Assembly (NCBI GenBank): GCA_964591275.1
Contig: CAZQAE010000122.1
Coordinates: 1 to 10,381 of the forward strand
DNA length: 10,381 bases
Origin: G963674685 sp964591275
GTDB taxonomy: Bacteria > Lernaellota > Lernaellaia > JACKCT01
Direction: 5' to 3'
Shown: piece by piece, positions 1-8,123 of the stretch
How the letters are laid out: the number at the start of each line of letters is the position of its first letter
How positions within the stretch are numbered: position 1 is the first letter of the stretch
Position numbers and translations under genes: made by a program
The notes under the pieces: generated by a model
What the model was told of the DNA's origin: nothing
Database searches by the model: none
Seen by the model: only the letters and a program-made list of their open reading frames with translations

Positions 1-2637
1 CTGGTTGGTCGTACTAAACTGACCAAGAAGCAGTTGGAAGACCTTCCGTTGTTGCTCAAGGAAACCGACCAAAATAATCGCGCTCCTCGTGCTGATCTCG
101 CCTGGCATGTTAAAGCCTGGGGTCAATGGGTGTTGGATCATGCACGGAAGGATCTGGCGAAATATTACCCGACTTATGCCGATTTCGAACCTCTCGATCT
201 TAAGAATCCGAAACCCTTTGAGCCGCAACCTATGAAACTGGTTCCATCAAAGGAAGATGGAAATCCAGATATAGACAAGTTGAATAGCGAATTCAGCAAG
301 GAATACATGAGAGATAAGCGCAATCCACGCTGGGTTGCCAAACCGACTGTGGCTTATCTGTGGGCACGGGTGGTAACTTGTAAAAACTGCCGAGCGACTC
401 TCCCGCTTCTTAAGATGGGCTGGTTATGCAAGAAAGAACGTAAACGAATCCTGCTTACGATGGAATCGAATGCTGACAAAACGGGAGTAGTTTTTGGAAT
501 TCAGAAAAATGTTCCAACTAAGGGCGGAAATTCTGCTCAAAATCGAGAACATGATAAACGAATTAGCGCCGGGACTATGTCACGTTCTGGAGCGAAGTGC
601 CCGTGTTGTTCAGCAATCATGACTATGCAGGATATCCGCCTCGAAGGGCAAGCTGGAAGATTGAGCGCTTTGAATACTGCTATAGTAATTGATGGACAAA
701 AGGGTAAAGAATATCGGTTGCCAACCTCCCTTGAGATTGAAATAGCGGCACGGGCCGACGACGTTCTGAAGGAAGTCTTTAAGGATATTCCTTTGGGGAT
801 GCCTGAAGAAGCGACTCCTGCAGGTGGTGGATCGGGTGCGGGTCGTGCGTTCAGCGTGCAGGGCTACGGGTTGATGAAATGGCGGAATCTGTTTACCTCG
901 CGTCAGCTTGTAGCTTTGGGGACATTCGTTGCTGCTAACCGCGCTGCATGCGACAAAATCGCGGATCTGCATCATCCCCCAGAGTGTAGCGAAGTTGTTG
1001 GGGTATACTTGACATGTGGGTTTGACAGAATGTTGGATTTTAACTCATCGATGCTGTCATGGATTACAAGCGTTGAAGCAATACGTAATACATTCGGCCG
1101 CTACGCTTTGCCTATGAACTGGGACTTTAGCGAAGCTGCACCAATCAATTCCGTTCGAGGGGGTTGGGAAATGTGTCTTGGTGCTGTTATGGAGAGTAGC
1201 CCTACTTTATTACAAGCAGGTTCAGCAGCATCGACACCTCCTACAATAATGATGCAGAGTGCTATTCAGACGAAAGAAACTAGCATCTATGACGCTATTG
1301 TAACAGATCCACCTTATTACGATGCAATTCCCTATTCGGATCTAATGGATTACTTTTATATCTGGCAAAGACGAATTTTGTATGGTCTCTCACCGGACAT
1401 AGATCCTGTTTTCTTAGAACCGGCGTCTCCAAAATGGAACCACGATGATAATGACGGAGAATTGATTGATGACGCATCCCGCCATAATAATGATGCTATT
1501 AGAAGTAAATACACATATGAAGATGGAATGGCACGTGCTTTCCTGCGGTGCTCAAATGCATTGAAACCTGATGGCAGACTTGTAATTGTGTTTGCCAACA
1601 AACAACCTGCTGCTTGGGAGACACTTGCATCTGCTATCATTAGGGCGGGATTCGTTATTGTTGGAAGTTGGCCTATCCAAACTGAACAGGCTGCCCGCAT
1701 GCGAGCACAGTCCTCAGCTTCGCTTGCTTCATCGATTTGGCTTGTAGCTAAGAAAAGGTCTTCTAATGCGTTACCTGGTTGGGATGGTCAAGTTCTGGAA
1801 GAGATGCGCCGAAATATAAAATTTCAATTAAGAGAATTCTGGGATGCCGGAATTCGAGGTCCCGACTTTGTCTGGGCGGCCACAGGTCCAGCTATGGAGG
1901 CATACAGTAAACATCCTATTGTCAAAAAAGCGAATGAACCTGGGCAGATATTGACGGTTTCTGAATTTCTAACTCATGTCCGCCGCATCGTTGTGGATTT
2001 CGTTGTCGGGCGGGTGCTTACAGGAGATGGAGGTTCCGATGCTGAGGAAGCTGCGGTTGATAAACTTGATGAATCGACGGCATACTACCTTCTCCATCGC
2101 AACGATTTCGGAATGGAAGAAGCGCCAGCCGGAGCCTGTATCCTCTATGCTATATCTTGCGGTATTTCTGATAAAGATTTAGGGAGTACTTGGAATCTAA
2201 TCTCCTTTACAAAGGGCAAAGCTGAGGAAGAAGAAAACGGTAATAAGAAATCCGACGCGGATGCTGGAATAGATTCTGACGAAGAGACAGGATCAGGCAG
2301 TAAGGTAAAGCTTAAAACATGGCTTCAACGAAAAGGAAAATCACTTGGCTATGACGCGCCGAGCGGCAGACCAGTTCCGTTGATCGACCGAATTCATTGC
2401 CTGATGCATCTCTGGAGAGCCGGAGACCTGATAAAGGTCGATGAGTACATCGACGCGAACGGTCTTCGCCGTCAAGAGTTGTTCAAACAGTTGTTGCAGT
2501 CACTGATAGAACTCTCGCCAACTAAGAGCGAGGAAAGATCATTGCTGGAGAGTCTGAGCAATCATCTGGGAGTTCGCGGGGCATTGCATGACAAACGACA
2601 GACCAGTTTGGAACTGGAAAAGGGAGAAGAAATATGA
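1..2637 (+). CDS. DUF1156-type DNA adenine methyltransferase, 3' part (5' end outside window)
   Basis: Predicted SAM-dependent N6-adenine (amino) DNA methyltransferase, probably the self-marking arm of a defence operon. The frame is open from base 1, so the TTG at 34 is internal and the true start and the SAM-binding motif I lie upstream. Visible: the catalytic motif TDPPYYDAIPYSDL (DPPY at bases 1306-1317), and two cysteine clusters, CKNC (379-390, with a further Cys at 427) and CPCC (598-609), likely a zinc-binding insert. The stretch YLWARVVTCKNC followed by PLL and a WLCKK-like segment matches my memory of DUF1156 proteins, which carry a long insert between motif I and DPPY. An acidic low-complexity linker is encoded at about 2220-2300. 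The last codons overlap the next gene by ATGA (2634-2637), so the two are translationally coupled. GC rises to about 50-57% in sampled lines after 2340. Family call is strong; target sequence unknown. Confidence 0.9.
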   Translation: MVGRTKLTKKQLEDLPLLLKETDQNNRAPRADLAWHVKAWGQWVLDHARKDLAKYYPTYADFEPLDLKNPKPFEPQPMKLVPSKEDGNPDIDKLNSEFSKEYMRDKRNPRWVAKPTVAYLWARVVTCKNCRATLPLLKMGWLCKKERKRILLTMESNADKTGVVFGIQKNVPTKGGNSAQNREHDKRISAGTMSRSGAKCPCCSAIMTMQDIRLEGQAGRLSALNTAIVIDGQKGKEYRLPTSLEIEIAARADDVLKEVFKDIPLGMPEEATPAGGGSGAGRAFSVQGYGLMKWRNLFTSRQLVALGTFVAANRAACDKIADLHHPPECSEVVGVYLTCGFDRMLDFNSSMLSWITSVEAIRNTFGRYALPMNWDFSEAAPINSVRGGWEMCLGAVMESSPTLLQAGSAASTPPTIMMQSAIQTKETSIYDAIVTDPPYYDAIPYSDLMDYFYIWQRRILYGLSPDIDPVFLEPASPKWNHDDNDGELIDDASRHNNDAIRSKYTYEDGMARAFLRCSNALKPDGRLVIVFANKQPAAWETLASAIIRAGFVIVGSWPIQTEQAARMRAQSSASLASSIWLVAKKRSSNALPGWDGQVLEEMRRNIKFQLREFWDAGIRGPDFVWAATGPAMEAYSKHPIVKKANEPGQILTVSEFLTHVRRIVVDFVVGRVLTGDGGSDAEEAAVDKLDESTAYYLLHRNDFGMEEAPAGACILYAISCGISDKDLGSTWNLISFTKGKAEEEENGNKKSDADAGIDSDEETGSGSKVKLKTWLQRKGKSLGYDAPSGRPVPLIDRIHCLMHLWRAGDLIKVDEYIDANGLRRQELFKQLLQSLIELSPTKSEERSLLESLSNHLGVRGALHDKRQTSLELEKGEEI

Positions 2638-3761
2638 ACAATTTTGAACGAATAATAAATGGATTGCACGATGAAATTAACATGAGAGGCTTTTCTTATG
2701 TGCCAATTTTACTTCCACATGCCCCATCACCAAGAGAATTGCGTGAATGGAAAGTAGAGATAAATCCTAACAATATGAACCTTCCAAATCCTCTTCCAAG
2801 AAATCGTAAATTACACGTGAGTTTACGCAGAATATTACTTGAAACCGGAATTGCACTCACACCTGCTTTATCTGTATTTGATCCTCAATCATGGTTTGCA
2901 CTTTATCGATATGGAGCTGATTTCTTAGGTACAAATCCGAGTTTGCGCTTTTATAACGGGATAATGAAGAGAGATCCTAGATTGAAAGCAGTTGCAGCGG
3001 AGGAATTAGCTACAGGCGTCACTTGCTATGTTCTTCGAGAGCATTTCTCAATGATGCATATCTCAGATGTCTATGACAATATACAAAATGGAGAACTGGA
3101 ATTTGTAGATCCCAACTCTGAAGAACGCCCAGATTATTATTGTGAAGATATATTCGGAGAATTTATCATAGCAGAGTCTAAAGGCGTTATTGGAACTAGA
3201 GGCAATCTCAATAAACACCTTCCAAAGGGTTGGAGCCAAGTTCAAAATGTGCGCCCTGTTAACCATCGATTGAGACAAACATGCAATCGAGTTGTTATTG
3301 GGACACACTTTTGTGTAGATGGCATTCATGCTCGATCTGAGACAACTACAGTTATTAATGACCCTGAGGGTTTGCAAGGTCGAGGAGATAATCTTGAATC
3401 CGATATGCCAATGAGACTTTCATATGCCAAATTCTTTCGGTTTATAGGTCAAGATGCCCTTGCAGACAAATTGGTATTTTCAAGAATTCTTCAACAAGAG
3501 GATGAATACCCAATCATGATTGTTAACAATGTTCCCGTCTGGGTACTTGGATTCACCCCTTTTGGCGGTTTGATTGGATTATATGCAAAGGTATTCAAAT
3601 CGTTGTTTTATGAAAGAAATGGCCTGACGAGAAGTTCTGTTACTGAAGCTTTACATGAGTTTCAAGGTATGCGTGAGACGTTTAACGGACTTGGCTATAC
3701 CCTTCCAAATGGAATTGTGCTCATCCATGATTGGGATGATTTAAACCTTGAGGATATTTAA
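2634..3761 (+). CDS. predicted PD-(D/E)XK-fold nuclease of the methylase-DUF499 operon
   Basis: A 375-residue protein I do not recognise by name. A restriction-endonuclease-like signature is visible: RPD with D167, then 13 residues, then a hydrophobic strand ending E181-S-K183 followed by Gly, i.e. D-X13-E-X-K. Upstream, AAEELATG around residues 122-129 could be the first helix that usually supplies an extra glutamate in this fold. Residues 299-316 form a hydrophobic, Gly-rich stretch; I see no signal peptide. The ATG at 2634 overlaps the methylase stop (ATGA) and its own TAA overlaps the next start (TAATG), so it is a tightly coupled middle gene; AGGGAGAAGAA just upstream is a good ribosome site. 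Sampled lines are about 33-38% GC, well below the 3' end of the methylase, suggesting separate origin. Inference: the cleavage component of the system. The nuclease call rests on motif reading alone; it could instead be a non-catalytic partner. Confidence 0.6.
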   Translation: MNNFERIINGLHDEINMRGFSYVPILLPHAPSPRELREWKVEINPNNMNLPNPLPRNRKLHVSLRRILLETGIALTPALSVFDPQSWFALYRYGADFLGTNPSLRFYNGIMKRDPRLKAVAAEELATGVTCYVLREHFSMMHISDVYDNIQNGELEFVDPNSEERPDYYCEDIFGEFIIAESKGVIGTRGNLNKHLPKGWSQVQNVRPVNHRLRQTCNRVVIGTHFCVDGIHARSETTTVINDPEGLQGRGDNLESDMPMRLSYAKFFRFIGQDALADKLVFSRILQQEDEYPIMIVNNVPVWVLGFTPFGGLIGLYAKVFKSLFYERNGLTRSSVTEALHEFQGMRETFNGLGYTLPNGIVLIHDWDDLNLEDI

Positions 3762-6700
3762 TGAACAAGTTACCCTGGAAACCCTGGCATGAAGTTGTAG
3801 AGCTTAGAGATGATCTGAAATCAGGGGATCTGCCTCTGCACATGTTTGCCGCAGATCTCTATGATGTCCTCATGCAGCGCGGTAAACGACCTATTTACGA
3901 AGATCCTAAGGAGTTCTTTGCGCTTACGTTTCCGACCTACAATCTTCGTCAATTAGTGCGCGATGTTGTCCTACGGCTTGCAGGCAAGAATGACAAGGCA
4001 GTCAGGCAGCTTGAACTGACATACGGTGGTGGCAAAACTCACACTTTGATAACAATGCGTCATCTCGCTGAAGATCCTGATAATCTTCCAGATTTACCAA
4101 GTGTCGAGGAGTTCATTCAGGATATTGGACAGAAGCCAACCAAGTGTTGTGTAGTAGGACTTTGCTTTGATAAGCTGGATGTTGAGAAAGGAATGGAGGT
4201 AAAATCTCCGGATGGTAAGACTCGAACGCTGAAACAACCCTGGAGTGTGCTTGCATATCAGATTGCTGGAGATACTGGTTTATGTTTATTACATGCCGAC
4301 GGTAAAGCCGAAGAAAGAGACTCAGCACCGGCAGAAAATTTACTCATTGAACTCTTAGAGATACCTGCAAAGGATGGATTAGGCACACTTATCCTCATTG
4401 ATGAAGTATTGATGTATGTTAGGGAGAAGGTTGCTCTAAGCCGGGATTGGCGAGCTAAACTGGTTAATTTCTTCCAATACTTGACTCAGGCTGCAGTGAA
4501 AGTAGATAGATGCTGCATCGTGGCATCGCTCTTAGCCACTGATCCACGTAAGAGTGATACTTTAGGGCGAGAACTTCAATCAGAACTTTATGATGTCTTT
4601 CAACGACAGCGTGAGGAAGCCGTTGAACCTGTGGTCAAAGAAGATGTTGCTGAAGTTTTACGTCGTAGATTTTTCAAACCTGAATCAATAAGGGATAAGG
4701 AGTTATTCAAGCAGCATGTTGTTGCAGCTTTGAAAGGTGTTCAGAATATTGATGAACAATCCGCTAAACAAGGGGCTCAGGCGGAAGAACGATTCCTTCG
4801 TAGCTATCCATTTCACCCAGATATAACAGAAGTGCTTTATTCAAAATGGACACAATTATCTCGGTTTCAGAGGACTCGTGGCATTTTAAGAACGTTTGCA
4901 CTTGCACTACGTGAAGCTGCGAAATGGGATTTAAGTCCGTTGATAGGTACAGCAGTCTTTTTATCCCCCCCCGATTCTTCAGGTATTTCTGATGGATTGC
5001 GAGAATTAGTTGCAGTAGCTGATACAGAAGATTGGGAGGGTAAAAAGCAAGCCTGGACTGCTATTTTGGAGGGTGAATTTGCTCAATCAAAGCAGATTCA
5101 ATCAGAATCCGTTGGATTGAAGTTCCGGGAAATAGAACAAGCTGTAATTACCACATTTCTGCATTCGCAGCCAATAGGTCAGACTGCGAAAACACGTGAT
5201 CTTCTTCTACTTATAAGTTGCTGTCGTCCGGATAAAATCGAGTTGGAAAAGGGACTCTCGCGTTGGCTTCAAACGAGTTACTGGCTAGATGATCTTTATA
5301 CGACAGTAACCGAAGGACAATTACCTAATACATGGAGGTTGGGTAATCGACCAAATTTGAAGCAGATGCAGTCAGTTGCTTCTAAAAACATTTCTGAAGA
5401 AATCGTAAAAGCAAGGCTTTTAGATGATATCAGCAAGACCAAGGCTTTGACGGCTAATGCGTCTGCTGCTGGCGTTCGAGTGCACATGCAACCATCGAAA
5501 CCAAGGGATATTGAGGATGACGGAAATTTCCATTATGCTGTTTTAGGTCCAAGTGCAGCATCTGATTCAGGGAAACCAAACCCAGAAACAAGATCATATC
5601 TTAATAATACTACTGGACCGGATCGACCTCGCGTATTCCGAAACTCCGTGCTGTTACTTGTCTCCTCCAAAGATGGTATTGAATTAGCTTTGGCAAAAGT
5701 TCGAGATTTTCTGGCTTGGGAGGTTGTTAAGGAAGATTTGAGGAAACAGCAGAAGGATGGCAATATTGATCCAGCCCGAGCACAGACACTCCAGATAAAT
5801 ATCGATAAGGCAAAAAATCGCATTCCAGAAGCAATCAAACAAGCTTACAGTATCGTTGTTACCGTGTCAGAGAAAGATGAAATTCAAGCCTTTAAAATTA
5901 CTGTAACCGAAGAGCCGCACTTTAACATCATTAAGTCCGATAAGCGTTCACGTGTTCAGGATACAGCGATAACTGCTGAGGCGCTATTACCGGATGGACC
6001 TTATAATCTTTGGAAGAACGGTGAGACATTCAGACGAGTCAAAGACTTAGCTGGATCATTCGCGCAACTCCCACATTTGCCTAAAATGCTCAGAGCAAGC
6101 GCAATTATAGACACGCTAGTTGATGGTTGTGAGGGTGGCACCTTTGTTCTTAGGTTAACCAGGCCAGACCATTCTTTTAGAACCTGGTGGATGTCTCGAC
6201 CAGATGAAAACGCACTCAAAGATCCTGCGCTGGAATTGGTTTTACCGGATGGAAGTGAATTAGCGGAGCTTGAATCCAATTTGCTGACACCGAATAAACT
6301 ACCTGAATTATGGACATCAAATGAGATCACGCTTAAAACTTTGTATGACTATTTTGATGGATCAAAGAGCGTGCAAGTCGATCGGGGAGGTTATACGGAA
6401 CCACTGCAGATTCCCAAAATAAGTCATGAAATAATAGATCGTTCAGTAGTTACTTCTGTTGAAGGAGGATATGTCTGGTTAGTGTCGGGGCCAGCAAGTA
6501 TCCTTGGAGAATCAATTCCTGCTGGTGTTTTAAGTGAAAAATCGAAACTATGCATTCCACCTGGAATAATAGCTGCAGCTGAAATATTACCAGAAATTCT
6601 TACTGATGCGTGGGATGATGGAGTGACAACGGGTTTATCGATTGCTACAGCTCTATCGATGAAGGAAGGGAAGACTCTTCCTTGGAAAACGGTTCGAGAT

Positions 6701-7084
6701 GTAGTTACTGGCGCCCTTCAAGCAAGGTTCATAGAACTTGATCCAGATTTCCATGAGTGGCCGTGTGATTTTTCTTCCGCCAAATTTGTAAAATTCAAAA
6801 TACCTGCTGGCACGCCAGGTGTAACTCCTGGCACGGGAACTGGTACAGGCGCCCCAACACCAGCTAATATATTTGTAGCTAACGCAAAGCTGGAACCATC
6901 TCAAATTCAAAATCTTGGGGATGTAATGTCGAAGTTGCTATATATTAAAGCGAAAACGAATGTGCCCATAGAGTTCCACGTTAGGATTGAGGTTGGCGAT
7001 GGCAAGGAAATCCCTCCAGCAGATACAGTAAATGAACTAAATACTTTACTCGGTGATGTTGGGGATGATTTGAAGTTAAGATGA
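3761..7084 (+). CDS. DUF499 family P-loop ATPase
   Basis: A 1107-residue ATP-binding protein of the DUF499 family, the ATPase partner of DUF1156 methylases in defence operons. The N-terminus (WKPWHEVVELRDDLKSG) and the region AVRQLELTYGGGKTHTL match the family as I know it. The Walker A loop is GGGKT (G89-T93) and Walker B is LILIDEV with D214-E215. A segment of basic residues, VAEVLRRRFF, follows the ATPase core. Near the C-terminus a Gly/Thr/Pro-rich linker (residues about 1015-1035, bases 6803-6865) leads to a compact 70-residue terminal domain. Start chosen at 3761 because it overlaps the previous stop (TAATG) and the family N-terminus begins there. It probably couples ATP hydrolysis to substrate DNA recognition or movement; that is inference. 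An 8-C run at 4965-4972 is read through in frame, so the gene appears intact. Sampled GC about 45%. Confidence 0.93.
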   Translation: MNKLPWKPWHEVVELRDDLKSGDLPLHMFAADLYDVLMQRGKRPIYEDPKEFFALTFPTYNLRQLVRDVVLRLAGKNDKAVRQLELTYGGGKTHTLITMRHLAEDPDNLPDLPSVEEFIQDIGQKPTKCCVVGLCFDKLDVEKGMEVKSPDGKTRTLKQPWSVLAYQIAGDTGLCLLHADGKAEERDSAPAENLLIELLEIPAKDGLGTLILIDEVLMYVREKVALSRDWRAKLVNFFQYLTQAAVKVDRCCIVASLLATDPRKSDTLGRELQSELYDVFQRQREEAVEPVVKEDVAEVLRRRFFKPESIRDKELFKQHVVAALKGVQNIDEQSAKQGAQAEERFLRSYPFHPDITEVLYSKWTQLSRFQRTRGILRTFALALREAAKWDLSPLIGTAVFLSPPDSSGISDGLRELVAVADTEDWEGKKQAWTAILEGEFAQSKQIQSESVGLKFREIEQAVITTFLHSQPIGQTAKTRDLLLLISCCRPDKIELEKGLSRWLQTSYWLDDLYTTVTEGQLPNTWRLGNRPNLKQMQSVASKNISEEIVKARLLDDISKTKALTANASAAGVRVHMQPSKPRDIEDDGNFHYAVLGPSAASDSGKPNPETRSYLNNTTGPDRPRVFRNSVLLLVSSKDGIELALAKVRDFLAWEVVKEDLRKQQKDGNIDPARAQTLQINIDKAKNRIPEAIKQAYSIVVTVSEKDEIQAFKITVTEEPHFNIIKSDKRSRVQDTAITAEALLPDGPYNLWKNGETFRRVKDLAGSFAQLPHLPKMLRASAIIDTLVDGCEGGTFVLRLTRPDHSFRTWWMSRPDENALKDPALELVLPDGSELAELESNLLTPNKLPELWTSNEITLKTLYDYFDGSKSVQVDRGGYTEPLQIPKISHEIIDRSVVTSVEGGYVWLVSGPASILGESIPAGVLSEKSKLCIPPGIIAAAEILPEILTDAWDDGVTTGLSIATALSMKEGKTLPWKTVRDVVTGALQARFIELDPDFHEWPCDFSSAKFVKFKIPAGTPGVTPGTGTGTGAPTPANIFVANAKLEPSQIQNLGDVMSKLLYIKAKTNVPIEFHVRIEVGDGKEIPPADTVNELNTLLGDVGDDLKLR

Positions 7085-7107
7085 AACGATGCTGAATCCA
7101 ATTCAAG

Positions 7108-7126
7108 TTGAAATTGTCAATTTCAA
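7108..7126. repeat. 19-bp near-perfect palindrome in the spacer before the TIR gene
   Basis: TTGAAATTG, one central T, then CAATTTCAA: nine paired positions on each side. It sits 23 bases after the DUF499 stop and about 80 bases before the TIR start. No run of T follows, so it is not a typical intrinsic terminator. It could be a repressor operator or a transcript hairpin; the symmetry is clear, the function is not. Confidence 0.5.
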
Positions 7127-7161
7127 ACATAGTAACCATTGGGAAATTGCTTCCATCGGTA

Positions 7162-7187
7162 CTGACATAGCCTTTTCTCGTTATACT
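7162..7187 (+). promoter_or_regulatory. possible weak sigma-70-like promoter for the TIR gene
   Basis: CTGACA (7162-7167) resembles a -35 box in five of six positions and TATACT (7182-7187) a -10 box in five of six. The spacer is only 14 bases, shorter than the usual 16-18, which is the main reason for low confidence. It lies 19 bases before the TIR start, after the 7108-7126 palindrome, so the TIR gene might be transcribed separately from the methylase operon. Confidence 0.22.
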
Positions 7188-7206
7188 CAAACATGTTAGG
7201 ACAAGA

Positions 7207-7725
7207 ATGAATAGAATTTTTAAATATCGGGTCTTTTTGAGTCACTCGAGCAAGGACCAGGATATGGTAGAGCAGATCTATAAGGCGATTGTTCAACTTG
7301 GTATGCACTGCTATGTTGACAATCGTGACCAGCGAGCTGGAGAGTATATTCCGCAGATTTTGAAAGACGAAATTGACGATTGTCATATCCTTGTAGCTGT
7401 TTATTCAATGGATGGCTATGCCTCTCACTGGGTACACGAAGAGGTGGGAATGGCTTACTATGCTGACAAGAAGATCATCGCCATCTGCACACCGGATATC
7501 AGACTGGGTGAACTTCAAACCCAGATTGGCAAGAAGGTAATCATCATTCGTTCAGATGCTCCTGAAGAAGCAATCAAACAGTTAGTTGACAATCTCGGGC
7601 GGTTAAGGCTGAGGCATCAACTGAAACTGGTGGTTTTTGCAATCGGGGTATTTATTCTTTGGCGATATATCAAAAAGTCGAACCGTGGAACAGCTGGGAA
7701 CGAATATTCAACCATGAATCATTAA
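7207..7725 (+). CDS. TIR-domain protein with C-terminal membrane anchor
   Basis: A 172-residue protein with an N-terminal TIR domain (residues about 7-130). Box 1 is YRVFLSHSSKDQDMVEQI (7-24). The central strand ILVAVYS (61-67) is followed by SHWVHEEVGMAY (73-84); in bacterial TIR NADases the W-V-x-x-E-(I/V)-G pattern holds the catalytic glutamate, here E79. Residues about 139-154 (LKLVVFAIGVFILWRY) form one hydrophobic helix followed by a Lys/Arg tail, consistent with a single membrane span near the end. Bacterial TIR proteins commonly act as defence effectors that consume or convert NAD+; that role here is by family. There is no fused sensor domain. It starts 122 bases after the DUF499 gene, with a modest AGGA ribosome site (TAGGACAAGA), so its link to that operon is possible, not shown. 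The gene looks complete. Confidence 0.88.
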   Translation: MNRIFKYRVFLSHSSKDQDMVEQIYKAIVQLGMHCYVDNRDQRAGEYIPQILKDEIDDCHILVAVYSMDGYASHWVHEEVGMAYYADKKIIAICTPDIRLGELQTQIGKKVIIIRSDAPEEAIKQLVDNLGRLRLRHQLKLVVFAIGVFILWRYIKKSNRGTAGNEYSTMNH

Positions 7726-7744
7726 CTTAAAAGAAGGAGTCACT

Positions 7745-8123
7745 ATGTCGCTGCTCAGCATAGATGGAATCCGACAAGACCGAATGCCGCATGGAAAGTA
7801 TTTTGACCGTTGGCGGAAGAACCTTAGCGATGCGCACTTTGAAACGATCTTCGAAGCCCTGCAGCAGGTAATGGACGGGTACGCCCCCAGGAAAGCATGT
7901 CTTTGTTTCAAGTTGGATTCCTGGGTTCGATTGGACGAATACACCATATCAGCCAATCTACAAGGCTTGCTTGCAGGATTGGGAGGCTGCCCGACTCTTC
8001 TTCGGATAATTGGTCTGGCGTGTTGTCCAACTTCATATAGAGAACTGGTACTACATCCAGCAGGAAAACAATAGTGATCGGTTACGTAGGATTGACATAT
8101 TTCAGATCTGCATGAACTCATGA
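7745..8123 (+). pseudogene. broken small conserved protein (frameshift plus internal stop)
   Basis: The start is well supported by AAGAAGGAG (7731-7739), five bases before the ATG. The first 50 or so codons read MSLLSIDGIRQDRMPHGKYF and on to MDGYAPRK. From base 7899 the sensible protein continues one frame over as VFVSSWIPGFDWTNTPYQPI, meaning one extra base (or two lost) around 7890-7898. The second part then meets TAA at 8007-8009 inside FFG-stop-LVW, where a single change from CAA would restore FFGQLVW, and finally ends at TGA 8121-8123. The unshifted frame instead runs to 8071 as unlikely sequence rich in Cys and Leu. The composite resembles a small uncharacterised family of roughly 125 residues that I know only as hypothetical proteins; no function can be stated. 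Two independent lesions argue for real decay. The restored frame ends in ATGA overlap with the next start. Confidence 0.65.

Noticed and set aside
34..36. TTG at 34 as the start of the methylase
   Set aside because: The reading frame is open to base 1 and the SAM-binding part of the family is missing, so the real start must be upstream of the window.
4965..4972. Run of eight C residues as a possible frameshift or phase-variation site
   Set aside because: The DUF499 frame reads through it as Ser-Pro-Pro and stays open and family-like on both sides; a run of eight C alone is weak evidence for phase variation.
5533..5838. Minus-strand open frame inside the DUF499 gene, with others at 610-975, 1356-1700, 3063-3377, 6001-6330 and 9937-10248
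   Set aside because: All lie antisense to well-supported + strand genes or gene remnants, have no clear ribosome sites and give implausible proteins; treated as shadows.
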